Of a stretch of 64,000 bases of DNA, positions 23,659-31,380 are shown one piece after another. How positions within the stretch are numbered: position 1 is the stretch's first letter; every line of letters begins with the position of its first letter. This DNA comes from an uncultured Bacteroidales bacterium (GTDB lineage Bacteria > Bacteroidota > Bacteroidia > Bacteroidales > Bacteroidaceae). The position numbers and the translations under genes are program-made. The stretch spans positions 116,259-180,258 of the forward strand of contig CADCDP010000014.1 in the NCBI GenBank assembly GCA_902800305.1, given 5' to 3'. The notes below the pieces were generated by a model, which saw nothing but the letters and a program-made list of their open reading frames with translations, had not been told where the DNA came from and made no database searches.

Positions 23659-23727
23659 TTTCACTGAAACCAAAGATTATAGTTCATTAAAAAAAGGTGT
23701 TCACACACACTTTCAAACATGGCACTT

Positions 23728-24624
23728 TTATTTTCCAAGGAACTCTGAGGGTGTGATGCCGACGATGCGCTTGAAGAGGCGGGTGAAATGATGAGGGAAG
23801 TCGAAGCCGAGGAGGCGGGAGGTCTCGCTGATGTTGTGTCCGTTCATCAGGAGACTCTTTGCCTGGTTAATGACGTAATCGTGGATGTAGCCGATGGCCG
23901 TGCCACCCGTTGCCTTGTGGACGATGTCGCCGAAATAACGGGGCGAATAGGCCAGTTCCGAGGCACAATAGGTAACAGTGGGCAGTCCGTGTGAGAGTTG
24001 GCGACCTTCGCGGAAATACTGTTCCAGCAAGGCGTGGAACCGCTTCAGAATATCATGGTTTCCCTGATCCTCCTGCGAAAGTTGGCGCAGGTAGATACGG
24101 TTGCAGTATTCCAGTATCAGGCGCAGGTAGCCCAACAGGATGTTGCGGAGCGAGGGCGAATCCTCGTGCGCCTTCATCTCTTCACGCATCTGAATGAGCA
24201 GTTGCGTGATGGCGAGCCATTCCGAAGGCTCCATTCGCAGCGAGTCCGTATAGAAATACGAGAAATACAGGTATCGCTTCATCTGCCGTTCCAGGTCAGT
24301 GCCGTGCAGCAGTTCGGGCGACCACAGCAGAACCCAGCCGCTCAGCGAAATCAGTTCACCGTTGTCCTCCAGACCGCCAAGTTGTCCTGGTGCCACGGCA
24401 ATAATCGAGCCGTCGCTCACCTGCAGCGTCTTCATGCCATATGAGAGAATCTTAGGAAACTGACGCTGGATAAAAAGTCCGTACACCCCATAGTTATTAA
24501 GGCTATGACGGAATGGCGACACCTCGTCGTAGCTGATGATGCTGACCAGCGGATGCAATTCGGGCGCATTCACATATCGCGCATAGTCGTTGGGGGTTTC
24601 TACTCTCAAAATCTTCTTAATCAT
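23728..24624 (-). CDS. AraC-family transcriptional regulator
   Basis: 298 residues. An N-terminal cupin-like sensing region begins VETPNDYARYVNAPELHPLV, and the C-terminal about 100 residues carry the double HTH of AraC/XylS, including YSPRYFGDIVHKATG and the second HTH ISETSRLLGFDFPHHFTRLFKR followed by GITPSEF. It is divergent from the alcohol dehydrogenase cluster and its promoter region is shared with it, an arrangement like yqhC-yqhD of E. coli, where the AraC-type regulator responds to aldehydes. The -7 box at 24629-24636 ends only 4 bp before the ATG, predicting a leaderless or nearly leaderless transcript. Confidence 0.9.
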   Translation of the reverse strand: MIKKILRVETPNDYARYVNAPELHPLVSIISYDEVSPFRHSLNNYGVYGLFIQRQFPKILSYGMKTLQVSDGSIIAVAPGQLGGLEDNGELISLSGWVLLWSPELLHGTDLERQMKRYLYFSYFYTDSLRMEPSEWLAITQLLIQMREEMKAHEDSPSLRNILLGYLRLILEYCNRIYLRQLSQEDQGNHDILKRFHALLEQYFREGRQLSHGLPTVTYCASELAYSPRYFGDIVHKATGGTAIGYIHDYVINQAKSLLMNGHNISETSRLLGFDFPHHFTRLFKRIVGITPSEFLGK

Positions 24625-24628
24625 GGTG

Positions 24629-24636
24629 CAAAGATA
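24629..24636 (-). promoter_or_regulatory. -7 box of the AraC regulator, almost abutting the start codon
   Basis: Minus-strand TATCTTTG matches TAnnTTTG exactly; only 4 bp separate it from the ATG at 24624. Confidence 0.55.
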
Positions 24637-24754
24637 CCAAAAATCCTACGATATTAGCGTATAAAGGTATAAAAAATATAAATTAATAATCAAAATCTGC
24701 GAAATTGGTAAATAATCCACTGATTTGTGTAATACCTGTATGATATAATGTGCG

Positions 24755-24762
24755 TACCTTTG
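24755..24762 (+). promoter_or_regulatory. -7 box of the alcohol dehydrogenase cluster
   Basis: TACCTTTG matches TAnnTTTG exactly and ends 38 bp before the ATG at 24801. Confidence 0.6.
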
Positions 24763-24800
24763 CACCCAGAATTCAAAACAAACTTTTAAACGAAAGAAAT

Positions 24801-25967
24801 ATGTTAGGCAACTTTACGTTCCACAATCCCACGAAACTGATTTTCGGTGAGGACGCGTTAAGCAACCTGAGTGATGAACTGAAAAATTATGGTAAAAAGG
24901 TGATGCTGGTCTATGGCGGCGGCAGCATCAAGCGCAACGGCATCTACGACGCGGTGATGGCCGAACTGAAGAAGGCTGGCAACGAGGTGGTAGAAATCTC
25001 TGGCGTAATGCCCAACCCCACCATCGAGAAGGTGCTGGAGGGTGCCCACTTAGCTCGCAAAGAAGAGGTGGACTTCATCCTCGGCGTAGGTGGCGGCTCG
25101 ACCGTGGACTACTGCAAAGCAGTGGCTGGAAGCGCATGGTTCGACGGTGACCCCTGGGAGTATTACTTCAAGAACTGGCAACCGATGACGTGCCGCTGGA
25201 TTCCAGTGGGCTGCGTGCTGACGATGGCGGGCACTGGCTCTGAGATGGACAGCTGCTCGGTCATATCGAGTCACTCGGAGAACCGCAAGATGTTCTACAA
25301 CTTCCGCAACCCCGACTTCGCTATCCTCAATCCGCGCTTCACGTTCACCGTGCCCAAGTACCAGATGGTGGCGGGCATCTACGACATCATGAGCCACATC
25401 CTGGAGCAGTATCTCTCAGGAACTGACGACAATACGAGCGACTACATCGCAGAGGGTCTGATGCGCTCGCTCATCACAAGCAGTCGCAAGGCGATGGTCA
25501 ATGCTGAGGACTATGAAGCCCGCTCAAACATCATGTGGACGGCGACATGGGCGCTGAACACACTCATCGACCGTGGCAAGGCTACGGACTGGATGGTACA
25601 CATGCTCGGTCAGGCTGTGGCCGCATATACCGACGCTACGCACGGACATACGCTCGCTGCCGTCAGCGGAGCCTACTACCGTCTGCTCATCAACAAGTCT
25701 GAGGATGCAGTCGCCAAGTTCAAGCGTCTGGCTGTCAACGTATGGAACGTTTCTATTGATGGTAAGACAGACGAGCAGGTGGCCATCGAGGGTCTGGAGA
25801 CGATGGAGCAGTGGATGCGAGAGCTGGGTCTGGCGATGAACATCACCGACTGCGGCGCCAAGTTAGAGCAAATCGAGGGAATGGCAGATGCATGTCCCAT
25901 CTGTCAGGGCGGTTACTACATCCTGTCGCGCGACGAAGTAATTGATGTATTAAAGAAAAGCCTGTAA
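24801..25967 (+). CDS. Iron-containing alcohol dehydrogenase (YqhD/BDH-like)
   Basis: 388 residues from the ATG at 24801 (MLGNFTFHNPTKLIFG), the normal start; an earlier in-frame ATG precedes the -7 box. NADP-binding GGGSTVDYCKAVA and the group III metal/active-site regions MAGTGSEMDSCSVIS, YDIMSHILEQYLSG and HGHTLAAVSGAYY are visible. Two of the metal-binding histidines lie in MSHILEQ and THGHTLA. YqhD-type enzymes reduce a wide range of aldehydes with NADPH and protect against aldehyde stress. First gene of a five- or six-gene cluster opposite an AraC regulator. Confidence 0.92.
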   Translation: MLGNFTFHNPTKLIFGEDALSNLSDELKNYGKKVMLVYGGGSIKRNGIYDAVMAELKKAGNEVVEISGVMPNPTIEKVLEGAHLARKEEVDFILGVGGGSTVDYCKAVAGSAWFDGDPWEYYFKNWQPMTCRWIPVGCVLTMAGTGSEMDSCSVISSHSENRKMFYNFRNPDFAILNPRFTFTVPKYQMVAGIYDIMSHILEQYLSGTDDNTSDYIAEGLMRSLITSSRKAMVNAEDYEARSNIMWTATWALNTLIDRGKATDWMVHMLGQAVAAYTDATHGHTLAAVSGAYYRLLINKSEDAVAKFKRLAVNVWNVSIDGKTDEQVAIEGLETMEQWMRELGLAMNITDCGAKLEQIEGMADACPICQGGYYILSRDEVIDVLKKSL

Positions 25968-25970
25968 GCC

Positions 25971-26549
25971 ATGAAACAGATTCTATTACTGATGGCAGCG
26001 ATGCTACTGACATGCTGCTCGAAGGACAGCGAAGCAACGGCGCAGAACGTAGGAAACATGGAAAAAATGTATATAACAATCGACGGCAAGTCGCTCCCTG
26101 TCAGCTTAGTGGACAATGCCGCCACGCAGACGCTGGTGGCTGCCCTGCAGGAGGGCGACATCACTTACGAGGCCCACGACTATGGTGGCTTCGAGAAAGT
26201 GGGCGCATTGGGACGCTCTCTGCCCACGAACGACACGCAGACGACTACACAGGCGGGTGACGTCATCCTCTACAGCGGCAACCAGATAGTGCTCTTCTAC
26301 GGCTCGAACTCGTGGAGTTACACTCGTCTAGGCCGCATCCAGTACTCGTCGCAGAGCGAGTTGGAATCCTTCCTGAAGGCCGGGCTGGGGAACATCTCCG
26401 TCACGCTGTCGCTGACTAACGGCACAACTGCTATCCGTCAGGTACGCGCCACGACAGAACAGGATGTCTATTACTCGCTGAATGGTGTGCGAGTGGAGAA
26501 ACCAACACATGGCATATTTATAAAGAATGGTAAAAAAGTAATCTTATGA
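25971..26549 (+). CDS. Cyclophilin-like lipoprotein with Prevotella-type C-terminal tail
   Basis: 192 residues. The N-terminus MKQILLLMAAMLLTCCSKD is a lipoprotein leader (LLTC). Residues about 30-150 match the cyclophilin-like fold of small bacterial proteins (MYITIDGKSLPVSLVDN, DYGGFEKVGALGRSLP, GDVILYSGNQIVLFYGSNSW). The last 27 residues, YYSLNGVRVEKPTHGIF plus a basic end, resemble the C-terminal tail seen on many Prevotella surface proteins. It begins 3 bp after the dehydrogenase stop and overlaps the next gene as ATGA, so it is part of the operon. Confidence 0.78.
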   Translation: MKQILLLMAAMLLTCCSKDSEATAQNVGNMEKMYITIDGKSLPVSLVDNAATQTLVAALQEGDITYEAHDYGGFEKVGALGRSLPTNDTQTTTQAGDVILYSGNQIVLFYGSNSWSYTRLGRIQYSSQSELESFLKAGLGNISVTLSLTNGTTAIRQVRATTEQDVYYSLNGVRVEKPTHGIFIKNGKKVIL

Positions 26550-27688
26550 GAAAGTCAATATTTGCAGTAGTGCTGATGGGCGGGATGCTCGCAGCTTGCA
26601 CGAACAAACAAACTACAAACGAAAAGGATATGAATACAACATTGACATTGACTCAGGAGTGGGACAAGGTGTTCCCGCAGAGCGACAAGGTTGATCACAA
26701 GAAAGTGACCTTCAAGAACCGCTTCGGCATCGAACTCGCAGCGGATTTGTATAAGCCAAAGGGCACTGAGGGCAAACTGCCGGCCATCGCTTGTAGCGGT
26801 CCCTTCGGAGCTGTGAAGGAACAGTCGAGCGGTCTCTACGCGCAGACGCTGGCCGAGCACGGATTCCTGACTATCGCCTTCGACCCCAGCTATACGGGCG
26901 AGAGTGGCGGCGAACCTCGCTATGTATCTTCTCCCGACATCAACACGGAGGATTTCTCTGCGGCGGTGGATTACCTCATGACGCGCGACGATGTAAACCC
27001 TGATCGCGTGGGTATCCTCGGCGTGTGCGGATGGGGAGGCATCGCCCTCAATGCAGCGGCACTCGACCCACGTATCAAAGCCACCGTAGCAACAACGATG
27101 TATGATATGAGCCGTGTATCGCAGAACGGCTATCACGACGACGGCGACAGCAAAGAGGCTCGTATGGCTATGCGTAAAGCCTTGGCCAAACAGCGTCTGA
27201 AGGACTATCAGAGTGGTTCCTATGAGCGTGCAGGGGGTGTGGTGGAAGACACGACCAATATGCCGTGGTTCGTCCAGCAGTACCATGCCTATTATAAGAC
27301 CCCACGCGGCTACCATGCCCGAAGCCTCAATTCCAACGAGGGCTGGAACAAGACGTCCATCCTGCCCTGGCTCAATGCCGGTTTCCTCAAATTTACCAAC
27401 GAGATTGACAATGCCGTCATGATTCTTCACGGCGAGAAGGCCCACAGCCGCTATTTTGGCATCACTGCCTACGAGAACATGACGGGCGCACAGGTTGATT
27501 TGCAGGGACAGGATGAAAAACTGCAGCCGCTCAATGCACCCCTTACAGAGCCTTTCATCCTCAACCGCAGCAACAAACAGCTCTACATCGTCCCTGGTGC
27601 CACTCATTGCGACCTCTATGATGGCGGTGAGAAAAACTGCATCCCCTTCGACCAGTTAGCAGCATTCTTTAACAACAACATGAGGTAG
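26546..27688 (+). CDS. Alpha/beta hydrolase lipoprotein
   Basis: 380 residues with lipoprotein leader ending LAACTNK. The body is an alpha/beta hydrolase of the dienelactone/peptidase-15-like type: [11 protein letters not shown], the oxyanion region [25 protein letters not shown] and the nucleophile elbow [17 protein letters not shown], where cysteine appears to hold the nucleophile position. The likely acid and His lie near [14 protein letters not shown] and [11 protein letters not shown]. The substrate is unknown. Fused by a 4-bp overlap to the cyclophilin-like gene and followed 1 bp later by an acetyltransferase. Confidence 0.82.
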   Translation: MRKSIFAVVLMGGMLAACTNKQTTNEKDMNTTLTLTQEWDKVFPQSDKVDHKKVTFKNRFGIELAADLYKPKGTEGKLPAIACSGPFGAVKEQSSGLYAQTLAEHGFLTIAFDPSYTGESGGEPRYVSSPDINTEDFSAAVDYLMTRDDVNPDRVGILGVCGWGGIALNAAALDPRIKATVATTMYDMSRVSQNGYHDDGDSKEARMAMRKALAKQRLKDYQSGSYERAGGVVEDTTNMPWFVQQYHAYYKTPRGYHARSLNSNEGWNKTSILPWLNAGFLKFTNEIDNAVMILHGEKAHSRYFGITAYENMTGAQVDLQGQDEKLQPLNAPLTEPFILNRSNKQLYIVPGATHCDLYDGGEKNCIPFDQLAAFFNNNMR

Positions 27689-27689
27689 A

Positions 27690-28259
27690 ATGACGATACA
27701 AGAATTTAGAGATTACATGGCCTCTGGCCTGCCTATTGAGGGCGGTTCAGAGGTTCACATGATGTTTCACAAGTTTTCCCAAGAGGCTTTGCAGATTACG
27801 GCAGAGATCAACGGCAAGTATCATACGCCCGAGGAATTACATAATCTGTTGGAGAAACTTTGGGGACACGAGGTGCCGAAGAGTGTTGGAATGTTTCCAC
27901 CGTTCCATACCGACTGCGGCAAGAATACCGTCGTAGGTGAACGTGTGTTTATCAACATGGGCTGCAAGTTCCAGGATCAGGGCGGCATCACCATTGATGA
28001 AGGTGCGCTGATCGGCCATAACGTGGTACTGGCCACGCTCAACCACGACCTCAATCCTGCAAAGCGGGCTGGCATGACCTACGCACCCATCCACATCGGC
28101 AAGAACGTCTGGATTGGCGCTAATGCCACGGTACTTGCAGGCGTTACCATTGGTGATGGTGCCATTGTTGCAGCAGGAGCAGTGGTAACGAAAGATGTTG
28201 AGCCGAACACGATTGTCGGTGGTGTGCCAGCGAAAGTAATCAAGGAAATAGAGGTATAA
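27690..28259 (+). CDS. Hexapeptide-repeat sugar O-acetyltransferase (maltose/galactoside acetyltransferase type)
   Basis: 189 residues with a left-handed beta-helix built of hexapeptide repeats ([52 protein letters not shown]) and the C-terminal [12 protein letters not shown] typical of LacA/Maa/NodL enzymes. The catalytic histidine is in TLNHDLNP. They transfer acetyl from acetyl-CoA to sugars. The start is 1 bp after the hydrolase stop. Confidence 0.9.
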   Translation: MTIQEFRDYMASGLPIEGGSEVHMMFHKFSQEALQITAEINGKYHTPEELHNLLEKLWGHEVPKSVGMFPPFHTDCGKNTVVGERVFINMGCKFQDQGGITIDEGALIGHNVVLATLNHDLNPAKRAGMTYAPIHIGKNVWIGANATVLAGVTIGDGAIVAAGAVVTKDVEPNTIVGGVPAKVIKEIEV

Positions 28260-28275
28260 CAATTAAGGAGTACGT

Positions 28276-28812
28276 ATGAAACGAGTGATTGTGATTTCAA
28301 CGAGCCTGCGTCGCGGTTCTAATAGCGACATGCTTGCTGATAAGTTCGTGAATGGTGCCAAGGCCGCTGGACACGAGATTGAGAAGATTTCATTAGTGGG
28401 CAAGAATATCCAGTTCTGCAAGGGCTGTATGGGGTGCCAAAAGTTGGGTCGTTGTGTCATCAATGATGATGTGAACGACATCATGGCGAAGGTACTACAA
28501 GCCGATGTCATCTGTTGGGCGACTCCCATCTACTATTACGAGATGAGCGGACAGATGAAGACACTCATAGACCGCATGAACGCCATGTATGAACAGGATT
28601 ATCAGTTCCGTGATGTCTATCTGCTGACCACTGCAGCCGAGGACGAAGAGCAGACTCCGAAGCGTGCCGAGGTTGGTCTGACGGGATGGATTGACTGCTA
28701 TCCGAAGTCGCGTCTGGCAGGCACTCTCTTCTGTGGCGGTGTGAACGATGCTCGTGAGATTGAGGGCAACGCAAAGCTTCAGGAAGCATACGAATTGGGA
28801 AAGAACGTATAA
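28276..28812 (+). CDS. Flavodoxin-family NAD(P)H-dependent oxidoreductase
   Basis: 178 residues. The FMN phosphate loop VIVISTSLRRGSNSDML, CKGCMGCQKLGRC and ADVICWATPIYYYEMSGQMK identify the multimeric flavodoxin WrbA/iron-sulfur flavoprotein-like family, in which the Cys cluster may bind a cofactor or have redox function. It is preceded by a rare clear Shine-Dalgarno (AAGGAG, 28264-28269). It probably supplies reducing chemistry to the same detoxification operon. Confidence 0.87.
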   Translation: MKRVIVISTSLRRGSNSDMLADKFVNGAKAAGHEIEKISLVGKNIQFCKGCMGCQKLGRCVINDDVNDIMAKVLQADVICWATPIYYYEMSGQMKTLIDRMNAMYEQDYQFRDVYLLTTAAEDEEQTPKRAEVGLTGWIDCYPKSRLAGTLFCGGVNDAREIEGNAKLQEAYELGKNV

Positions 28813-28822
28813 ACGAAAGGAT

Positions 28823-28956
28823 ATGAAAAAGATAGTAGAATCAAGAAAGCCTACGAAGACCTGAAAGCCGCTTATCCTGATGTGAACTGGAAGGAAGGAA
28901 AGTTACTGAATCGTGCATCAAAGAAAGACATGGAGAATTGGACTAAGAATCTATAA
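28823..28956 (+). pseudogene. Short frameshifted reading frame at the end of the ADH cluster
   Basis: The ATG at 28823 opens a 13-codon frame, while from 28831 a second frame of 41 codons (DSRIKKAYEDLKAAYPDVNW onward) runs to the stop at 28956 and looks like a real soluble protein end, ending ENWTKNL. Insertion of one base near 28830 would join both into a protein of about 44 residues. I do not recognise the family. Confidence 0.4.
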
Positions 28957-28973
28957 ACTTTCTATGAACTTAT

Positions 28974-29010
28974 ATTATGGGCAGTGTAACAATGAGGCAC
29001 AGCCCATAAT
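28974..29010 (+). terminator. Terminator of the ADH cluster
   Basis: ATTATGGGC (28974-28982) pairs with GCCCATAAT (29002-29010), extended by GTG/CAC inside; a T-rich stretch follows at 29011-29026. Confidence 0.65.
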
Positions 29011-29163
29011 TGTTGTTATATTTTTCTATTTGCCGTCCAAAAGAGAAAGAGCAATATGTGATGCCGTGATTAAACGGTTTAGTTTATTCCCATATAAAAT
29101 ATCCATAACCTAAACTAAACTTTTTTTCTTTTTACTAAATTAGACATTCATTTTAACTAACAC

Positions 29164-29661
29164 TCATATAGTCGTTGCAACTGCTATATTTTCATTGTCA
29201 ACTTCCAGCCAGAATTCCTCTTCACGTCTGAACGCTTCATACACCAGCGCATCCAGCTCAGCAAACACCTCTTCCCCGTTCTCCATCCTCCGTTTCTTTG
29301 GGTACTCCACTTGGTTCCCATCCTCGTCCGTGTAGTAGTGGAAAACTGGTTCTCCAATCAGCACCTCACCCTCCACACATTGCTTGCTCCACCTGTGACC
29401 GATATAGACCTGCCTGTGCCCGGGGCACTTCGCCACCCTCAACCCCATTGGCGAGTACGGCGACCTTTCCACCTTCATCTGCCACCTCCCCACAGGCAGA
29501 CAATACCTCGATGCCCCAGGGAACGTTTCCGTATAATCCCTGTACGCCGTTTCCCGTGCCTCACACACCATCCTTGGCACTTCCTCGCCATCCAAGAACA
29601 CCTCCATCACCGACTTTGTGATTAGTTCGTCCCCATAATATCTGTGCAACTTGATAACCAT
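29164..29661 (-). CDS. DUF5675-like protein
   Basis: 165 residues, no signal peptide. The segments YCLPVGRWQMKVERSP, GHRQVYIGHRW and CVEGEVLIGE follow the pattern of DUF5675 proteins (usual form: Pro-Gly-Thr/Arg-Tyr turn, then a His and a Gly-Cys-Ile-Leu-Val-Gly motif), which occur in phages and Bacteroidota mobile regions and resemble L,D-transpeptidase-like or structural proteins; function not established. The C-terminus is acidic. A minus-strand -7 box at 29833-29840 implies a leader of about 170 nt containing a 23-bp tandem repeat. Confidence 0.55.
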   Translation of the reverse strand: MVIKLHRYYGDELITKSVMEVFLDGEEVPRMVCEARETAYRDYTETFPGASRYCLPVGRWQMKVERSPYSPMGLRVAKCPGHRQVYIGHRWSKQCVEGEVLIGEPVFHYYTDEDGNQVEYPKKRRMENGEEVFAELDALVYEAFRREEEFWLEVDNENIAVATTI

Positions 29662-29732
29662 AATTTCATTTACAATTTATTTTTCGATTTAGTTATTGAG
29701 GCACATTCAAATCCTCACTCTCCTCTCCTCCG

Positions 29733-29801
29733 CTTCCGTCATTACCTCCGCGTCGTTTCCGTCATTACCTCTCCCTCGCTGCCGTAATTACCTCTGCGTC
29801 G
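29733..29801. repeat. 23-bp tandem repeat, three units
   Basis: Units start at 29733, 29756 and 29779; the shared core is CCGTCATTACCTC with CG(T)CG at the end. It lies in the predicted leader of the DUF5675-like gene. Confidence 0.8.
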
Positions 29802-29832
29802 CTGCCCCCCCGCTTCATTTTCAATCACGCTG

Positions 29833-29840
29833 CAAAGGTA
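29833..29840 (-). promoter_or_regulatory. -7 box for the DUF5675-like gene
   Basis: Minus-strand TACCTTTG, exact match to TAnnTTTG, 172 bp upstream of the start codon. Confidence 0.45.
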
Positions 29841-30033
29841 CGACACCCAGATTGCGGTTCACGAATCATCCCCCCATTTTTTTCAAAAAAGTTCACCACA
29901 CCACTATCGACTTCCACCATCCCCCAACTCTCTCGGCTCCACATCCCCCTCGGCTTCCCACCCCCCCAACTCTCCGCATGGTAACTGTCAACTCTCAACA
30001 GTCAACTCTCAACAGTCACGAAGCCAATTATTT

Positions 30034-30173
30034 GTTGCACTGTTGCAGTGTTGCAGTTCCCGAGAGGTATTTCCCATCCCTAAAAATACTTCTATATTTA
30101 TATATAAATATAGAGTTAATTTTTGACTTTCGTATAACCTATTTTGGAACTGCAACACTGCAACAACTGCAAC
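30034..30173. repeat. Inverted arms of GTTGCAGT repeats around an AT-rich core (structure A)
   Basis: The left arm has GTTGCACT, GTTGCAGT, GTTGCAGT in tandem; its last 19 bases (30042-30060) are perfectly inverted at 30146-30164, and the right arm continues with further CTGCAAC units. The 85-bp centre is AT-rich and contains a 22-bp perfect palindrome at 30092-30113. The same architecture is at 31224-31365 with another unit. Confidence 0.75.
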
Positions 30174-30260
30174 GCACAAGTTGTCTTACCGACTTCTATG
30201 AAGATTCTCTAATATCCACACAAAAATGTGATTTGATACTTATAACTGGAAAACTTTTCG

Positions 30261-30268
30261 TAACTTTG
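30261..30268 (+). promoter_or_regulatory. -7 box upstream of the RAYT fragment
   Basis: TAACTTTG matches TAnnTTTG exactly; 112 bp before the ATG at 30381. Confidence 0.4.
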
Positions 30269-30380
30269 TACTGTAAAGTCAAAAAGCAAGGCACGACCTG
30301 CGTTAGTACGAAATAATATATCAGTAATAGTGATATAAACAGATAGAGTTAAGATAATTTCCGGAATCATTTGGCGCAAT

Positions 30381-30632
30381 ATGGAAGAGCACGATAAATG
30401 GCAATGGCAGGAATCGGGGACAGCATGGAGGGGTGTCGGGGTGTATCATGTGACGCTGACGGTGCCGTCGCGTGAGCCGTTGCTCGGGACATTGGTGATT
30501 CCGGAGGGTGACCCTTCGAAAGCGCGGATTGAGCGGACAACCTTAGGCAATGCCGTTGTGGATGAGCTCTATGTGATGGGGAAGCACTATCCAGCAATCC
30601 GCATTCTCCAGTTCTGCCTGATGCCTGACCAC
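30381..30632 (+). pseudogene. Truncated REP-associated (Y1/HUH) transposase
   Basis: 84 codons from the ATG. GVYHVTLTVPSREPLLGTLV and FCLMPDH match the N-terminal half of IS200-like Y1 transposases of the REP-associated group, in which MPDHxH is the HUH metal-binding motif. The frame breaks exactly after MPDH: at 30633 the sequence becomes the antisense of the DUF3987 gene, so the second His and the catalytic Tyr are lost. Inactive. Such enzymes move short palindromic repeats. Confidence 0.8.
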
Positions 30633-31185
30633 TGTAGATGTTGCGCAGCATCTGCGAAATCTGCTTGTGCCCTCCGCAGATGCGGTCGGCCATCTCCACC
30701 TCGGGCAGGTTCAGGTACTGAGTCCTCTCGCCAAGGTTCTCACACCCCATCGCATTCTGGATGAAGGCCGCGTTGGTCACGTCGGCAGGTGGGAACCAGA
30801 AGGCCACCTCGGGACGTGCCGGCTTCTCCTTGTTTGCCCCCCTCGTCTTCACCAGCTTCTGCCACTCCACCAGCTTCTTCAGTTCGTCCTCATCGTGCGA
30901 GCGCATCGATCGGCAAATTGCCTCCACAAGATAGGACAATTGACCCTTGTTACCCCCACTTTCTGCCACCAGATTGGCCATCAGACCGCAAGTTTCCTTC
31001 CAAGTCTGGTCGGGATACTGAAATTCTGCGCCACTCATCCTCGCTCCGAGAGAGGGAAAAAGCATCGGAACAAGGGGTTCGTGCATCGATTTTGACACCT
31101 GTGAGAGCAGAATTTGCAGGCATTCCGTCCCTTTTCCCAGCTTCGGCATGGCTGGAGACTTATGTTTAGTTACATCGTATTTCAT
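30633..31185 (-). pseudogene. Truncated DUF3987 primase/helicase-like gene
   Basis: From the ATG at 31185 the frame reads LVPMLFPSLGARMSGAEF, GLMANLVAESGGNKGQL, ARPEVAFWFPPADVTNAAFI and GGHKQISQMLRNIY, matching the central part of the Bacteroidota DUF3987 family, normally a protein of over 600 residues often fused to a VirE N-terminal domain. The N-terminal VirE part is absent and the homology stops at 30633, where the RAYT fragment begins in the opposite orientation. The remaining reading frame to 30367 is antisense of the transposase and meaningless. Broken at least at its 3' end. Confidence 0.8.
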
Positions 31186-31223
31186 TGATTATTACCTCCT
31201 TATAGGGAATTTTAAGACGTTTT

Positions 31224-31365
31224 GGTATCAGTATCAGTTGTATCAGTTTTATTTTCGAGGTACCTTTTCCCTCTTATACTATATATAACTATATATAATA
31301 TTATAAAGTCTTAAGAAGGGGGTTACACCCCTTAAATAAAAATTGATACTACTGATGCTGATACC
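31224..31365. repeat. Inverted arms of GTATCAG repeats around an AT-rich core (structure B)
   Basis: Left arm from 31224 is GGTATCAGTATCAG followed by TTGTATCAGTTTT; the right arm ending about 31365 is its imperfect inverse (CTGATGCTGATACC at the outer end). The centre holds ACTATATATAACTATATATAA-like sequence. It sits just upstream of the DUF3987 start (31185). Confidence 0.75.
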
Positions 31366-31380
31366 TTTCGTTACTTGTTA

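Larger units (their letters stand above)
21637..23660 (+). mobile_element. Integration module behind mnmE (HTH protein plus tyrosine integrase)
   Basis: The module comprises a repeat-rich control region (21637-21910), an HTH protein and an intact tyrosine recombinase, ending in a hairpin at 23618-23658. The right end cannot be placed: I saw no convincing copy of the mnmE 3' end downstream. No cargo, relaxase or transposase belongs clearly to it, so it may be a decayed island or the left end of a larger one that includes the accessory genes up to about 35 kb. Confidence 0.5.
29662..30380. other. Gene-free region with tandem and inverted repeats
   Basis: 719 bp. Contents: a 23-bp tandem repeat (29733-29801), a minus -7 box (29833-29840), a 14-bp unit CAACTCTCAACAGT repeated around 29990-30015, an inverted-iteron structure (30034-30173) and a plus -7 box (30261-30268). 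C-rich and low-complexity between 29870 and 29980. Long frames here have unlikely composition and are not genes. Confidence 0.6.

Noticed and set aside
29696..30316. Plus-strand 206-codon frame
   Set aside because: Covers tandem repeats, C-rich low-complexity DNA and the inverted arms; residue composition is implausible.
31251..31261. TTTTCGAGGT shared with the mnmE 3' end, considered as right attachment site
   Set aside because: Only 10 bp match and the following mnmE bases are not continued; expected by chance at this window size.
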